Assembly (NCBI GenBank): GCA_005116745.1
Contig: SWDS01000001.1
Coordinates: 62,001 to 126,000 of the forward strand
Origin: Nitrospira sp.
Lineage (GTDB): Bacteria; Nitrospirota; Nitrospiria; Nitrospirales; Nitrospiraceae
DNA length: 64,000 nucleotides
Reading direction: 5' to 3'
Part shown: in pieces, positions 8,091 to 17,328 of the stretch
Numbering within the stretch: position 1 is the stretch's first letter
How the letters are laid out: each line of letters opens with the position of its first letter
Program-made: the position numbers and the translations under genes
The notes under the pieces: model-generated
Seen by the model: the letters and a program-made list of their open reading frames with translations, nothing else
What the model was told of the DNA's origin: nothing
Database searches by the model: none

Positions 8091-10908
8091 TTCCCACCCC
8101 TTCGTGCATCGTCTTCGTCTCGGGACCAACGTCATTCGTAATATGTAAACGCCGGTTTACGATGAACTTCCGCCCCTCCTCCGCCGACAAGAGTGCTAGC
8201 GCCCCGAACACGAGTGGTCCGAAGATCCAGAGAGGCAAGGGGCTGGTTCCAAAGATCTCGTTCCCGATCGGTGTGTAGGTAATGAGCGCCAAGATGATCA
8301 GCTCGGTGAGAATCCCCCACAGAATGAACGGGTTGGTCAGCCATCCGAGTCGAGCCACCGACAGATGGTCGGATCGGCAGGCGAACACGTTCGCGACTTG
8401 TGCGAACACGATCCCGGCGAAGGTGACGGTTGTTGCCTCCCTATACAATGGAGAGGACCAAGCCAGGGTTTCTCCCCACGTCCACCCCTGACTGTTGAGA
8501 TAGAGGAAGAATCCTCCCATCGCGATCTCTGCTTCCATGAGCCCGAGGAACAAATAGGCCCGCAGCAGGATGGGGAGGCTCAGCAGTCGTTCGCTTCGTG
8601 GGCGCGGTGGAAGGTTCATGACATCGGATTGAGGCCGCTCTATCCCGAGGCCCAGGGCGGGGATCATGTCGGTTCCGAGATCGACTGCCAAGACTTGTGG
8701 AATTGTGAGGGCTAGCGGCATGCCGAGGAAACCATAGCCGAGAAATGGGACTATTTCCGGGACGTTGCTCGCCAGTATGTAGGACGAGAATTTGCGAATG
8801 TTGTCATAGACAGTGCGGCCTTCCTCAATCGCACTCACGATCGTTGCGAAGTTGTCGTCGAGCAGTATCATGTCGGCCGTTTCTTTGGCGACATCCGTGC
8901 CGGTGATGCCCATCGCGATGCCGATGTCGGCTTTCTTGAGAGCCGGCGCGTCATTGACTCCATCGCCGGTGACTCCAACCACTTCCCCCATCTCCTTGAA
9001 TGTGGACACGATCCGCATCTTGTGGCGCGGGGCCATCCGGGCAAAGACCGGGTCCGGTTCTCCTGGCCGAGACGGGGTCAGCAGCTGGCGGAGTTGCTCG
9101 TCGCTCATCTGATCAAGCTGCGGCCCTTCGATGACCGGGACGAAACTGTTCGGTGGCGATACAGCCTGTTCAGGAACTAGGCCGATCTTGCGTGCAAGAG
9201 CCAATGCCGTGAGCGGATGGTCTCCGGTGACCATGACGATGCGGACACCGGCTCTTCGACATTTCCTGATGGCCTCAGGCACTTCTCGGTGCGGCGGATC
9301 CATCATGGCCACGAGTCCGAGGAACGTCAGGTCTGATTCAATCGTGTCCACTTCAATGTGATCAGGCTGATGGCCGACTTCGCGCATGGCGACGGCGAGC
9401 ACGCGGTAGGCCTGCTCGGCAAAGGATCGGCTCTGGCTCAGGATGCGCGTGCGCTCATGCGAGGTCATCGTTATGGCATTGCCATGGACGTGAGCGTTAG
9501 CGCAGAGAGGTAAGATCGATTCCGGAGCGCCCTTGGTGAATGCGATGAGTCGTCCTTCTGCCCAATGAAGGGTGCTCATCCGCTTCCGATCTGCATCGAA
9601 TGCCAACTCCCCCATGCGCCGCAGGGGAGGCCGGTGGGCCAATCCATGTTCGATGGCAAATTCCAGCAACGCAACTTCCGTCGGATCGCCGGTGACCACG
9701 AAACGTCCATCGGACTTCCGGACGCGCTTGGCGTTGTGGCAATGAAGCAGCGCATCGAAGAAGGAACGCCATTGCTCAGCATCGACTGTACCGATCATGC
9801 GGCCTCTGGTGAAAAAACAACCCTCTCGTGAGTCGATCACAAGTCCGTCGGTGAAGAATCGATCCACTTTCATGCGATTTTCTGTCAATGTCCCCGTCTT
9901 ATCCGTGCAAAGCACCGTGGTGCAGCCGAGGGTCTCAACGGAGGGCAGGTGCTTGATCAACGCGTTACGCTTCGCCATCCGAAGGCTGCTCATGGCAAGG
10001 GCGAGCGTGACGGTCGGGAGCAAACCCTCCGGCACGTTGGCCACGATGATGCCGATGCCGAAGATCGCACTGATCCAGAATCCGAGTCCCGTTGAGGCAC
10101 CGATCACGAAGAACGCGGCTCCCATGGCCAATGAAATGACACCGACGATACGGGTGACCGTAATGATCTCTTGCTGAAGAGGGCTGAATTCGGTTTCGAC
10201 TGTGGTGGTGAGTGCGGCGATCTTGCCGAACTCCGATCGCATCCCAGTGGCGAAGACGACGGCACGACCATGTCCCGATAAGATGGTGGTGCCGGCAAAC
10301 ACGAGATTCGGAAGGTTGAGCCAGTGTCCGTCTTGTGTGGCCTCGGCTATCCGTTGTTTTGGTCTTGATTCGCCGGTCAAGGCGGCATTGTCCACCCGCA
10401 TGCCTATCGCTTCGATGAGGCGCGCATCGGCCGGCACCCGTTCGCCTTCCTCTAAGATCAGCACATCGCCGGGCACGATGTCCTTCCGTACGGCTTCGAC
10501 GGATTGCCCGTCTCTCGTGACCCACGCTTTGCTCGGCAGCAGGCGGCGGAGTGCCTGAACGGCGTGTTCCGCTTTGTATTCCTGGAAAAAAGCGAACCCG
10601 GCGTTGATGATGATGACGCCGAGGATGGCCCAACCCAGCGTTGCCATACCCTCACCGGGTCGCATGAAGTCGGCCGCAAAGGAAAGGCCGGCGGCGATCC
10701 AGAGGAGAATGGCGAGGAAGTGGGTGAAATGGCGGAGGAGTCCACGGAGGAGCGAGTAGCGATCCGGCTCGATGAGAACATTCGGCCCATATTGCCCCAA
10801 TCGCCGTTGAGCCTCATCGGAAGACAATCCACCGTTGCTAGTTTCCAGCCGTTTCAGCGCATCTTCGGTCGGAAGCTGGTGAATGTCGTGATGGCTGAAC
10901 TCAGGCAC
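8080..10908 (-). CDS. Cation-transporting P-type ATPase (P2, Na/K- or Ca-type)
   Basis: 942 residues, full length. Visible motifs: the actuator loop TGES, the phosphorylation site DKTGTLTEN (Asp about 336), the hinge TGDGVNDAPALKKADIGIAMG, and an N-terminal cation-ATPase domain. The helix-4 ion-site segment reads NVPEGLLPTVTLALA; VPEGLL is the form seen in Na,K/H,K-type and archaeal relatives, whereas SERCA/PMR1-type pumps normally have AIPEGLP. Substrate therefore leans to a monovalent ion, but this is an inference. The start codon overlaps the preceding tandem-USP gene by eight bases, so the pair is co-transcribed and translationally coupled, suggesting stress-linked ion extrusion. Confidence 0.88.
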   Translation of the reverse strand: MPEFSHHDIHQLPTEDALKRLETSNGGLSSDEAQRRLGQYGPNVLIEPDRYSLLRGLLRHFTHFLAILLWIAAGLSFAADFMRPGEGMATLGWAILGVIIINAGFAFFQEYKAEHAVQALRRLLPSKAWVTRDGQSVEAVRKDIVPGDVLILEEGERVPADARLIEAIGMRVDNAALTGESRPKQRIAEATQDGHWLNLPNLVFAGTTILSGHGRAVVFATGMRSEFGKIAALTTTVETEFSPLQQEIITVTRIVGVISLAMGAAFFVIGASTGLGFWISAIFGIGIIVANVPEGLLPTVTLALAMSSLRMAKRNALIKHLPSVETLGCTTVLCTDKTGTLTENRMKVDRFFTDGLVIDSREGCFFTRGRMIGTVDAEQWRSFFDALLHCHNAKRVRKSDGRFVVTGDPTEVALLEFAIEHGLAHRPPLRRMGELAFDADRKRMSTLHWAEGRLIAFTKGAPESILPLCANAHVHGNAITMTSHERTRILSQSRSFAEQAYRVLAVAMREVGHQPDHIEVDTIESDLTFLGLVAMMDPPHREVPEAIRKCRRAGVRIVMVTGDHPLTALALARKIGLVPEQAVSPPNSFVPVIEGPQLDQMSDEQLRQLLTPSRPGEPDPVFARMAPRHKMRIVSTFKEMGEVVGVTGDGVNDAPALKKADIGIAMGITGTDVAKETADMILLDDNFATIVSAIEEGRTVYDNIRKFSSYILASNVPEIVPFLGYGFLGMPLALTIPQVLAVDLGTDMIPALGLGIERPQSDVMNLPPRPRSERLLSLPILLRAYLFLGLMEAEIAMGGFFLYLNSQGWTWGETLAWSSPLYREATTVTFAGIVFAQVANVFACRSDHLSVARLGWLTNPFILWGILTELIILALITYTPIGNEIFGTSPLPLWIFGPLVFGALALLSAEEGRKFIVNRRLHITNDVGPETKTMHEGVGTTS

Positions 10909-11806
10909 GGGCGCCTCGTACGATCAGCACCGAACAGGGGGCATGTCGGAGCAGGCTTTCAGAGACGCTACCGAGGTAGAGTCTCTCGCTCTTCGTCAAA
11001 TCGCGGGATCCGATGACCAAGAGTTCGTCCCGATTGGCTTCTATGTGTTTGACGATGGTTTCAATGACGTGGTCTATCTGGACCTGCGTCACGACCAGAA
11101 AGCCATCCTTAATGAACGCATTCCGTACATTGTTCACGAGCGCGGCGGCCCGCTCCATGACCGGCTTCGTCAATTCGGCCAGCTGCGATTCGGATAAGTA
11201 GCGGGCGGCAAAGTCCGTGACGGGACTCTCCACTGAAGAGAGAATCGTGACGGTGGCGGTCTCTGGAAGAAGGTAGGATCGCAGAAACTTCGCGGCGGCC
11301 CGTGACGGTTTGGAGTCGTCGATGGCGAGCGTGACATGGAGAAGTTTGTGCGTCGGTTGTTTCACCACCCACACAGAACAGGGAGCCATCGAGGCAACTT
11401 GGCGCGAAATACTTCCCAATAAGAACCCTTGAATATCGCTGAGTCCACGCGATCCCATGATGATCAGATCCGCCTTCACGCGACGCGCTTCTCTGGCGAT
11501 GGTCTTCGCCAGTGGGCCATGAGCCAAGATGGTTTGAATGGTTGAGTGCGGCGCCGTGGCTGCTTGACCAAGAGCGACGTGAGCCGATCGCGCCGCCTCC
11601 CGGAGCAGACTCCCTCCTGCCTTTTCCATGGCCGCCAGAACTCGGCGCTCCCGGACGGGATTCTTCCCGGCGAGCGCTTGGAGAGCCCGCTTGTCGATGA
11701 CATGCAGGAGCGCCACTTGTTCAGGCTCTCGGCTGGCCAGCGCCTCAAGCGCCTGGACCCCCCACTGGGAATGTTCCGACCCATCGACCGCACATAAGAT
11801 CCGCAT
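10901..11806 (-). CDS. Universal stress protein, two USP domains
   Basis: 301 residues made of two UspA-type domains. Domain 1 begins MRILCAVDGSEHS and has the full ATP-binding pattern G-2x-G-9x-G-S (GSRGLSDIQGFLLGS). Domain 2 ends with GSRDLTKSERLYLGS, where the second Gly of the motif is Asp, so nucleotide binding there may be weakened. A strong GAGGAGGGG ribosome-binding site precedes the ATG. It lies first in a two-gene unit with the P-type ATPase, overlapping by eight bases. Cytoplasmic; the family adjusts survival under growth arrest or energy stress. Four more USP genes lie at 38.7-45.8 kb. Confidence 0.92.
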   Translation of the reverse strand: MRILCAVDGSEHSQWGVQALEALASREPEQVALLHVIDKRALQALAGKNPVRERRVLAAMEKAGGSLLREAARSAHVALGQAATAPHSTIQTILAHGPLAKTIAREARRVKADLIIMGSRGLSDIQGFLLGSISRQVASMAPCSVWVVKQPTHKLLHVTLAIDDSKPSRAAAKFLRSYLLPETATVTILSSVESPVTDFAARYLSESQLAELTKPVMERAAALVNNVRNAFIKDGFLVVTQVQIDHVIETIVKHIEANRDELLVIGSRDLTKSERLYLGSVSESLLRHAPCSVLIVRGARA

Positions 11807-12188
11807 GATCGCTTCCCCTCCTCGGCGAAGGTGATTGTGTGGAAATCATTCTGGGTATCAGACCTGCATTGGATGTGCCTATGAGAAGATGGCGTATAAA
11901 GGAAGAATGGGCCCTCTCCCAATGAGTTAATGAGTTATGGAGGGAGGCGCTCTTTTATTTCTTCGAAGTGTTGCAGCGTTTTGCAGCAGGAGCAGATGAT
12001 CGACTGTGGTGTTTCGCGTCAGTTGAGCTTCTAGACGACTCAAATTGATCAGGATCGAGTCCGGTACACAGAGTGTCACCCAGTCTTCGCTAGTCAGAGA
12101 ATCGGAGCTTGGTCATTCGGATCGCCGAGGACTGATATTTGGTAACGACGAGGGGGCAAATCCTATCGGAAGGACCTAAGGAGGAACG
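11807..12188. other. Divergent intergenic region, USP (left) / CBS (right)
   Basis: No gene is seen. The region must hold promoters for the USP-ATPase unit (minus) and the CBS pair (plus). A short repeated word, GTTGCAGC/TTTGCAGC, occurs near 11973-11995. An FNR/CRP-like palindrome is annotated separately. A GGAGG ribosome-binding site lies just before 12189. Confidence 0.5.
12045..12058. promoter_or_regulatory. FNR-like operator candidate
   Basis: TTGAT-CAGG-ATCGA matches the FNR/ANR consensus TTGAT-N4-ATCAA at nine of ten arm positions. It lies about 130 bp upstream of the first CBS gene and about 240 bp from the divergent USP gene. Oxygen-responsive control of these stress genes would fit the family, but a single 14-bp match can arise by chance. 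Confidence 0.35.
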
Positions 12189-12635
12189 ATGGAAAAGGCG
12201 AAAAAGGCGAAGAGGGGTAAGGTCGTTAAAGCCAAAGACTTTGAGTCCATGACAGTTAGTCAGGTCATGGAGAAGGAAGTCCAGTCCGTTCGTCTGAGAA
12301 CGAAGGGAGATGTGATTGCGTCGCTCATGATCGAGGGCTTTGGGGCCGTCCCGGTCGTCGAGAATGGGCGCAAGCTGACCGGTATTGTCAGCGAACATGA
12401 TTTACTGGGGGCGGTAGACGATGGTCATCGACTTGGCGCGGTTTTGGCGAAAGATGTCATGACTTCCAACCCCTACTCAGTCAGGCCTGAAACGACGCTC
12501 GGAACGTTGGTCCATGTGCTACGCGTAAGCGATTTGGTTCGCGTCCCAGTCGTGGATGACAAGGATAAATTGGTCGGTATCATCGCGAGGCGCGATGTCT
12601 TGCGAACCTATCTCGCCACTGGCGGCAAACGATAA
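12189..12635 (+). CDS. CBS-pair domain protein, copy 1
   Basis: 148 residues: a Lys-rich N-terminus of about 20 residues followed by two CBS motifs. The first has VSQVMEKEVQSV...GAVPVVENGRKLTGIVSEHDLL, the second AKDVMTSNPYSV...RVPVVDDKDKLVGIIARRDVL. CBS pairs bind adenosyl ligands (AMP, ATP, SAM) and act as energy sensors; no effector domain is attached. A strong AAGGAGG site precedes the ATG. The second CBS gene follows after 13 bases, and the two products probably pair or act together. Confidence 0.88.
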   Translation: MEKAKKAKRGKVVKAKDFESMTVSQVMEKEVQSVRLRTKGDVIASLMIEGFGAVPVVENGRKLTGIVSEHDLLGAVDDGHRLGAVLAKDVMTSNPYSVRPETTLGTLVHVLRVSDLVRVPVVDDKDKLVGIIARRDVLRTYLATGGKR

Positions 12636-12648
12636 CAGTGAGGAGCGT

Positions 12649-13083
12649 ATGAGACAAACCGAATTCTTTCTGAAGGCCTGCGATCCGAAGACCTTGACGG
12701 TGGGACAGCTGATGCAGGACGCCGTCACACGATGCACGTCGCGCACTGACGCCTCGGCGATCGCCCACATGATGACCCATCGGAACTTTGGGAGTCTTCC
12801 GGTCGTGGAAGATGATGGCACATTGGTCGGGATTGTGACCGAATATGATCTCCTCCAGGCCATGCTGGAGGGGCGTGATCTTAGAAAGGTTCTTGCGACT
12901 GAGATCATGTCGGTCCATCCCGTGACTGTGACAGAGGATCAAACCCTTGCCCAGGTAGCCGATCTATTCCAGAATCGCTATTTGACTCGTGTCCCGGTTG
13001 TCCAAAATAACAAGCTGGTGGGGATTCTTGCCAGGCGAGATCTGTTGTTCGGTTATATGAAGGCGTCCCAGTATTGGTCCTAG
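12649..13083 (+). CDS. CBS-pair domain protein, copy 2
   Basis: 144 residues from the ATG at 12649, which has a GAGGAG ribosome-binding site; an upstream in-frame extension would overlap copy 1 and is less likely. Two CBS motifs are seen: VGQLMQDAVTRC...GSLPVVEDDGTLVGIVTEYDLL and ATEIMSVHPVTV...RVPVVQNNKLVGILARRDLL. It differs from copy 1 by lacking the Lys-rich head. Role likely ligand sensing for an unidentified partner; the adjacent transporter at 13126 is a candidate target (inference). Confidence 0.88.
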   Translation: MRQTEFFLKACDPKTLTVGQLMQDAVTRCTSRTDASAIAHMMTHRNFGSLPVVEDDGTLVGIVTEYDLLQAMLEGRDLRKVLATEIMSVHPVTVTEDQTLAQVADLFQNRYLTRVPVVQNNKLVGILARRDLLFGYMKASQYWS

Positions 13084-13125
13084 CAGACTGTTGCAGCTTA
13101 TATTGACCGTACTTTCAAACTAACT

Positions 13126-14184
13126 ATGGGTCGCGGCAACGTCAGCTTTCTCTCCTTGTCCCAGTTTATCCATCATCACCTGCTCTGGCTGTTGATCGGC
13201 GCCTACACCCTCTCTGCCATCTGGCCAACCGCCGGCCTCTGGATTCGAAACGTCAGTTTCGGCGATCTTCGAATCGTCAATGAGAACCTGCATATTTCTC
13301 TTCTCCTGCTCTTGCTGGCCACCTTGATGTTCAATGCAGGGTTGGGGGTCAAGACTGCGCACCTCAGATCATTGACCAAGAAGGTAGGGGTCTTGTTTGC
13401 GGGGCTCACCGCGAATCTCGTCATCCCCATGGCCTATATCTTTCTGGTCACCCTTATCATGCGGCTGTGGTATGAGCCGGAGGAAGCCCAACACATCCTC
13501 GTTGGGTTGGCGTTGGTGGCGTCTATGCCGATTGCCGGGGCCTCAACCGCCTGGGCACAAAACTCAAATGGAAATCTAGCGCTGAGCTTAGGATTAGTCC
13601 TCGCCTCGACCATCCTCAGCCCCATCCTGACGCCTATCGCCCTGTATACGTTCGGGGAGATGGCTACGGAGGAATATGAGGCGGTCATACACACACTCGC
13701 TGCGTATGGATCAGGAGCGTTCCTGGGGCTCTGGATCGTATTGCCCTCTCTGCTGGGCCTTGCGGTGCGCTTCGTGGCGCCTGAAGCCCAACTAACGGCC
13801 ATCATGCCGTTCATCAAACTGATCAATGCAGTTGTCTTGTTGCTGCTGAACTATTCGAACGGATCGGTGTCCCTTCCTCAAGCCATCGCGGACCGAGATT
13901 ATGACTTTCTGGCGGTGACGCTGGCCATCACTGCGGGCCTCTGTGTCACGGCCTTTTCCTCTGGTTATGGGTTGAGTCGATTGTTCAAGGTCGATGAGGC
14001 TGATCGCGTCTCGCTCATGTATGGATTGGGGATGAATAACAACGGGACCGGGCTGGTCTTGGCCTCTCTTGTGCTTGGCTCGTATCCACGAGTCATGGTC
14101 CCCATCATTCTGTACAACCTGGTGCAGCATCTCGTGGCAGGAGGCGTGCATGAAGTGACAGGCCGGACCATTGGGAAGCAATAG
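13126..14184 (+). CDS. Bile acid:sodium symporter family (BASS/SBF) transporter
   Basis: 352 residues with about nine to ten hydrophobic segments. The segment VGLALVASMPIAGASTAWAQNSNGN followed by LALSLGLVLASTILSP corresponds to the conserved SBF helix-4 core with its crossing Asn/Ser-rich motif, and YGLGMNNNGTGLVLAS to the matching core in the second repeat. The family imports organic anions with sodium in the inner membrane; the substrate here is unknown and bile acids are unlikely in a free-living organism. It begins 42 bases after the second CBS gene and may be regulated by it. Confidence 0.8.
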   Translation: MGRGNVSFLSLSQFIHHHLLWLLIGAYTLSAIWPTAGLWIRNVSFGDLRIVNENLHISLLLLLLATLMFNAGLGVKTAHLRSLTKKVGVLFAGLTANLVIPMAYIFLVTLIMRLWYEPEEAQHILVGLALVASMPIAGASTAWAQNSNGNLALSLGLVLASTILSPILTPIALYTFGEMATEEYEAVIHTLAAYGSGAFLGLWIVLPSLLGLAVRFVAPEAQLTAIMPFIKLINAVVLLLLNYSNGSVSLPQAIADRDYDFLAVTLAITAGLCVTAFSSGYGLSRLFKVDEADRVSLMYGLGMNNNGTGLVLASLVLGSYPRVMVPIILYNLVQHLVAGGVHEVTGRTIGKQ

Positions 14185-14341
14185 ATAGAAGGACACTGAG
14201 GGAACTAACAGATCAGAAACTTTCATTGCCTTCGGCTTCAGCGGGAGATTCCGACTAAGGCACCCGCATGGGTCAGACCTCCGCCATCTGTTGAACATGG
14301 CTTCCAGTGCCGTATTTTTCTTCGAATAGGAGTGGCAGGGA

Positions 14342-15031
14342 TCAGGCAGGAACCCCAAATAAAGCTCCAACCCCAGCGGTCACGGCCATAGCCAAGGCGC
14401 CCCAAATGGTCACCCGCGCGGCAGCGGTCATCACGGAAGCACCTCCGACGCGCGCCGCCAGGGAACCTAAGAGAGCAAGAAATACGATCGAGCTTCCAGA
14501 AACAGCCCACATCAGCGCAGAGACGGGCACCAACAGAACTACCAGGAGAGGGAGGGCAGCGCCAACGGAAAATGTGACAGCCGAAGCCAGTGCGGCTTGA
14601 ACCGGTCGTGCGGTGACGATGTCGGATATGCCCAGCTCGTCACGCCCATGCGCGCCGAGTGCATCATGTGCCATCAGCTGGGTTGCGACGTTGGATGCGA
14701 GTTCTGCGTCGAGCCCACGTGCAACGTAAATCGCGGTCATTTCCCGGTGTTCTTGCACCGGGTTTGCTGCTAACTCTTTGCGCTCCCGATCTAGATCCGC
14801 GCGCACGGTGTCGGCTTGTGAACTCACCGAAACATACTCACCAGCAGCCATTGCCATGGCACCAGCCACAAGACCGGCCACGCCCGCGGTCACAATACTC
14901 GTTGAACTCGCGCCTGCCGCCGCGACGCCTAAGACGAGACTTGCCGTGGAAACAAGACCGTCATTGGCGCCAAGAACAGCCGCACGGAGCCATCCAATGC
15001 GGCGTATGCTATGTGTTTCAAAGTGCGGCAT
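14342..15031 (-). CDS. VIT1/CCC1 family iron/manganese transporter
   Basis: 229 residues. The N-terminus IGWLRAAVLGANDGLVSTASLVLG is the diagnostic first transmembrane helix of the VIT/CCC1 family, and GAMAMAAGEYVSVSSQAD is the conserved second helix with its metal-binding Glu. A charged cytoplasmic middle (about residues 80-140, rich in Glu/His/Asp) is the usual metal-binding region. Three hydrophobic segments close the protein. The family moves Fe2+/Mn2+ across the membrane. It is convergent with the BASS gene, with a 157-bp gap holding no clear terminator. Confidence 0.9.
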   Translation of the reverse strand: MPHFETHSIRRIGWLRAAVLGANDGLVSTASLVLGVAAAGASSTSIVTAGVAGLVAGAMAMAAGEYVSVSSQADTVRADLDRERKELAANPVQEHREMTAIYVARGLDAELASNVATQLMAHDALGAHGRDELGISDIVTARPVQAALASAVTFSVGAALPLLVVLLVPVSALMWAVSGSSIVFLALLGSLAARVGGASVMTAAARVTIWGALAMAVTAGVGALFGVPA

Positions 15032-15286
15032 GGCAACGGTTTACGAGTTAGTCAGCGGTGGCCAGCACGGGAAACCTCGCGAGGTAGTCTCACGGGTCTA
15101 ATAGGGACAAGTCTACTGCAAAATCGTAGATGGGGCTATCGATCCGGAGATGATACGGGGAGTGCATGTGAGAGGGGAGAGAGCAGAGCGAATGATGAAA
15201 CCTGAGAGATCAGACCGCTCTTGTTACTCACGGAAAGAATGGGCGGGTTAGAACGTGGTGATTGAGCAACACACGGAGCACGAATG

Positions 15287-15610
15287 CTAGATGATGATCT
15301 CGCAAGGTTGGAGAAAGACTTTCAGCGGGATTTCGCGGTCATCATGCCCTTGGATGTGCTTGCCGCGAAGCTCTTTGAGCGCGGCCACAATCTGTGGCAG
15401 AAACGTGGCCTCATATCCGAGTGCGACCATGAATAGGGTATTGGTATGGGCGTCGGGATCGGCTGAGTGGTTGGCATCGGGGACGGTCCCAGTTACACCA
15501 CTACCTCCCACGCCTGAGATGACCGTATATCCTTTGATACCCACCTTCTTAAACATGGCCAAGATCTCGCTCTCCAACCTCTTTCCACAGACAATGTGAA
15601 GCATCTTCAT
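15287..15610 (-). CDS. PII-like small signalling protein
   Basis: 107 residues with the beta-alpha-beta pattern of PII-fold proteins: LHIVCGKRLESEILAMFKKVGIKGYTVISGV, a Gly/Ser-rich loop where the T-loop would be, then FLPQIVAALKELRG. The usual PII T-loop Tyr and uridylylation motif are absent, so this is not GlnB/GlnK. Relatives of this shape act as small effector-binding partners of transporters. It lies downstream of no gene on its strand, 255 bp from the VIT gene, and could partner one of the neighbouring transporters (inference). Confidence 0.6.
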   Translation of the reverse strand: MKMLHIVCGKRLESEILAMFKKVGIKGYTVISGVGGSGVTGTVPDANHSADPDAHTNTLFMVALGYEATFLPQIVAALKELRGKHIQGHDDREIPLKVFLQPCEIII

Positions 15611-16129
15611 GGGAGTCCCCTTCGACGTTGTGATTGTGGTCAGAGAAATCGTGTAGGTAGCGTATCACAGGGGGAAATCCCTCACAAATGCTGTGTCATA
15701 TCGTGCGGTGGAGCAGGCAAGACACTCCCATTGGCTTCGGGGGCCGCCGAGTGCAGGAAAACCCTTCTCCGCCAGTAAATTGGACGAGGACAAGTTCGTG
15801 ATGAAGAGTCGGGATGATATCGCACGGTATATGAATCCCCCATAAGATTATCGAGGCCTAGTGGTTTATGAAACGGCGCCAGGCACAACAGCTTAAGGGA
15901 TGTTGTGAAAGGTTAGCCGAGATCCCACATAGGAGTTCTTTCTTGAATTATTACGAAGATTACGGTTAAGCCTTTGAAGAAGGCTACGTCTAGAAACACG
16001 GAACAAACAAGGGCTTTTTGAACCTTTTGAGCCCATACCCTGCGTTCTAAGAAATCGCAGGTCAGTCGTCGTCGGAGGCGGTTGTATACTTTTCATGTGT
16101 CTGAATCCAATCTGGCGAAAAGAGCAGTC
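15611..16129. other. Intergenic region between PII-like and DUF3800 genes
   Basis: 519 bases with no gene I can support. It should contain the promoter of the PII-like gene (minus) and that of the DUF3800 gene (plus). From about 15,890 onward the base composition becomes visibly more AT-rich, as in the following gene. Confidence 0.4.
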
Positions 16130-17077
16130 ATGCAAAGGCGCATCGCAGTTTTTGACGAAACGGGAACCAATAATCGCCCCCAGTCAGACGATCTGTCCGG
16201 ATTCGGAGTCGGGGCCATAATATTCCCGTTCGATCATGTGCAATCTCTGTCACTTGCCTCAAAAAGTATTGGATCGCTCGTTAAGAATGGAGACTATAAA
16301 TACAAGGATGTGAAGAATTGCGAGCCAGCAAGAGAGCTGTTCATTCGGACCATTAACTCTACCGATCCACCTGTAAACCTCTACGCTTTCTACGCTCACG
16401 GAGCTTGTATGACCCATGAGATCACGAGGACGAAGAAGGCCGCAGCAATTTACGGTAGGGAATATGGAAAAGAGTCCTCTCCCAGAGGAAAGGGATTCAC
16501 CACCTTCGACTCTTTCATCACGTATATGGCATCGTGCATTGTTGCACACGCAGCAAGTAACAATTACGCCATAGATATTTATTGGGATCGACGTACCGAT
16601 TTGGAACAAATCAAGGCTTCGTTTGATGAGAACGTTAAGCTTCAATCTGCCACGCGGCGGTATAGAGATGTGGCTAAAAAAGTGAATTTTTGCGGTGCTG
16701 TGACCCAAGAACTCTATCCAGTAGTTCGTCTGTCGGGTGTACTCGCTGGTGATATTTGGAATTATTTTGCAACCCATGGCCATAGAATTTGGTCTAAGCT
16801 TGACCAAGCGGGGTTGATCGATGAAAACAACCCCCCTCTCGATATCGATCATCCCTTATTAGCAGGCCCAGTTTGTGTTGCCACGATGAATGAACGACTC
16901 GCTGATGCGGAACCGTCGAAACTTGGGGCAAACGTGATGCTACAAGGCTACTACAAGCGTTTTCTGAAGAGCGTGGAGCATGAAAACCTCATTACTTTTG
17001 GTGCCCCCAATGGTCTGCTCGGAAATATTTTGATCCGCAATGGCAGTCAGTGGAGTATATATCAGTTGCCTGACTGA
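16130..17077 (+). CDS. DUF3800-type protein (predicted nuclease-like fold)
   Basis: About 315 residues if started at the ATG at 16130. The N-terminus RRIAVFDETGTN is the counterpart of the DES(G/T) acidic motif that opens DUF3800 proteins, which are thought to have an RNase-H-like fold. A later IDIYWDRRTD segment and a VVRLSGVLAGDIW segment supply the other expected acidic positions. Codon use and composition are more AT-rich than in flanking genes, suggesting transfer. DUF3800 genes are often found in mobile or phage-related settings; no partner gene is visible here, and the ars operon starts 250 bp downstream. Confidence 0.6.
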   Translation: MQRRIAVFDETGTNNRPQSDDLSGFGVGAIIFPFDHVQSLSLASKSIGSLVKNGDYKYKDVKNCEPARELFIRTINSTDPPVNLYAFYAHGACMTHEITRTKKAAAIYGREYGKESSPRGKGFTTFDSFITYMASCIVAHAASNNYAIDIYWDRRTDLEQIKASFDENVKLQSATRRYRDVAKKVNFCGAVTQELYPVVRLSGVLAGDIWNYFATHGHRIWSKLDQAGLIDENNPPLDIDHPLLAGPVCVATMNERLADAEPSKLGANVMLQGYYKRFLKSVEHENLITFGAPNGLLGNILIRNGSQWSIYQLPD

Positions 17078-17292
17078 ACAGCTTCATGGATTCCCACCTT
17101 GAGTCCCAGCATCTTATTAGTCCTCATCATCGGTTGCTGCTACCAGGACAGGGCAAATCACCCCCATCTCGCCCCATGTTGGGGGAGTTGTGAGTTGTGG
17201 TTTCTTGTGGGGTTAGGTTGTCTGAGGTAGAGCTATTTGAATTTGTAAAGCGCGGGTCGCGCGACTCACATAGCTCATCTTGTCATCGGCCC

Positions 17293-17320
17293 TTGACTCA
17301 TCAAAATATATTGTTATACA
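17293..17320 (+). promoter_or_regulatory. ars promoter with overlapping ArsR operator candidate
   Basis: TTGACT (17293-17298) and TATACA (17315-17320) form a good sigma-70 promoter with a 16-bp spacer. Between them ATCAA-AATATA-TTGTT (17300-17315) matches the ATCAA-N6-TTGAT inverted repeat of ArsR-type operators with one mismatch. A repressor here would block RNA polymerase directly. The expected start of transcription is only about two bases before the arsR ATG, so the mRNA may be leaderless. Confidence 0.6.
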
Positions 17321-17328
17321 GTTTACTC

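Noticed and set aside
13084-13125. Possible terminator between the CBS and BASS genes
   Set aside because: No stem with more than four pairs could be formed, so read-through into the transporter is likely.
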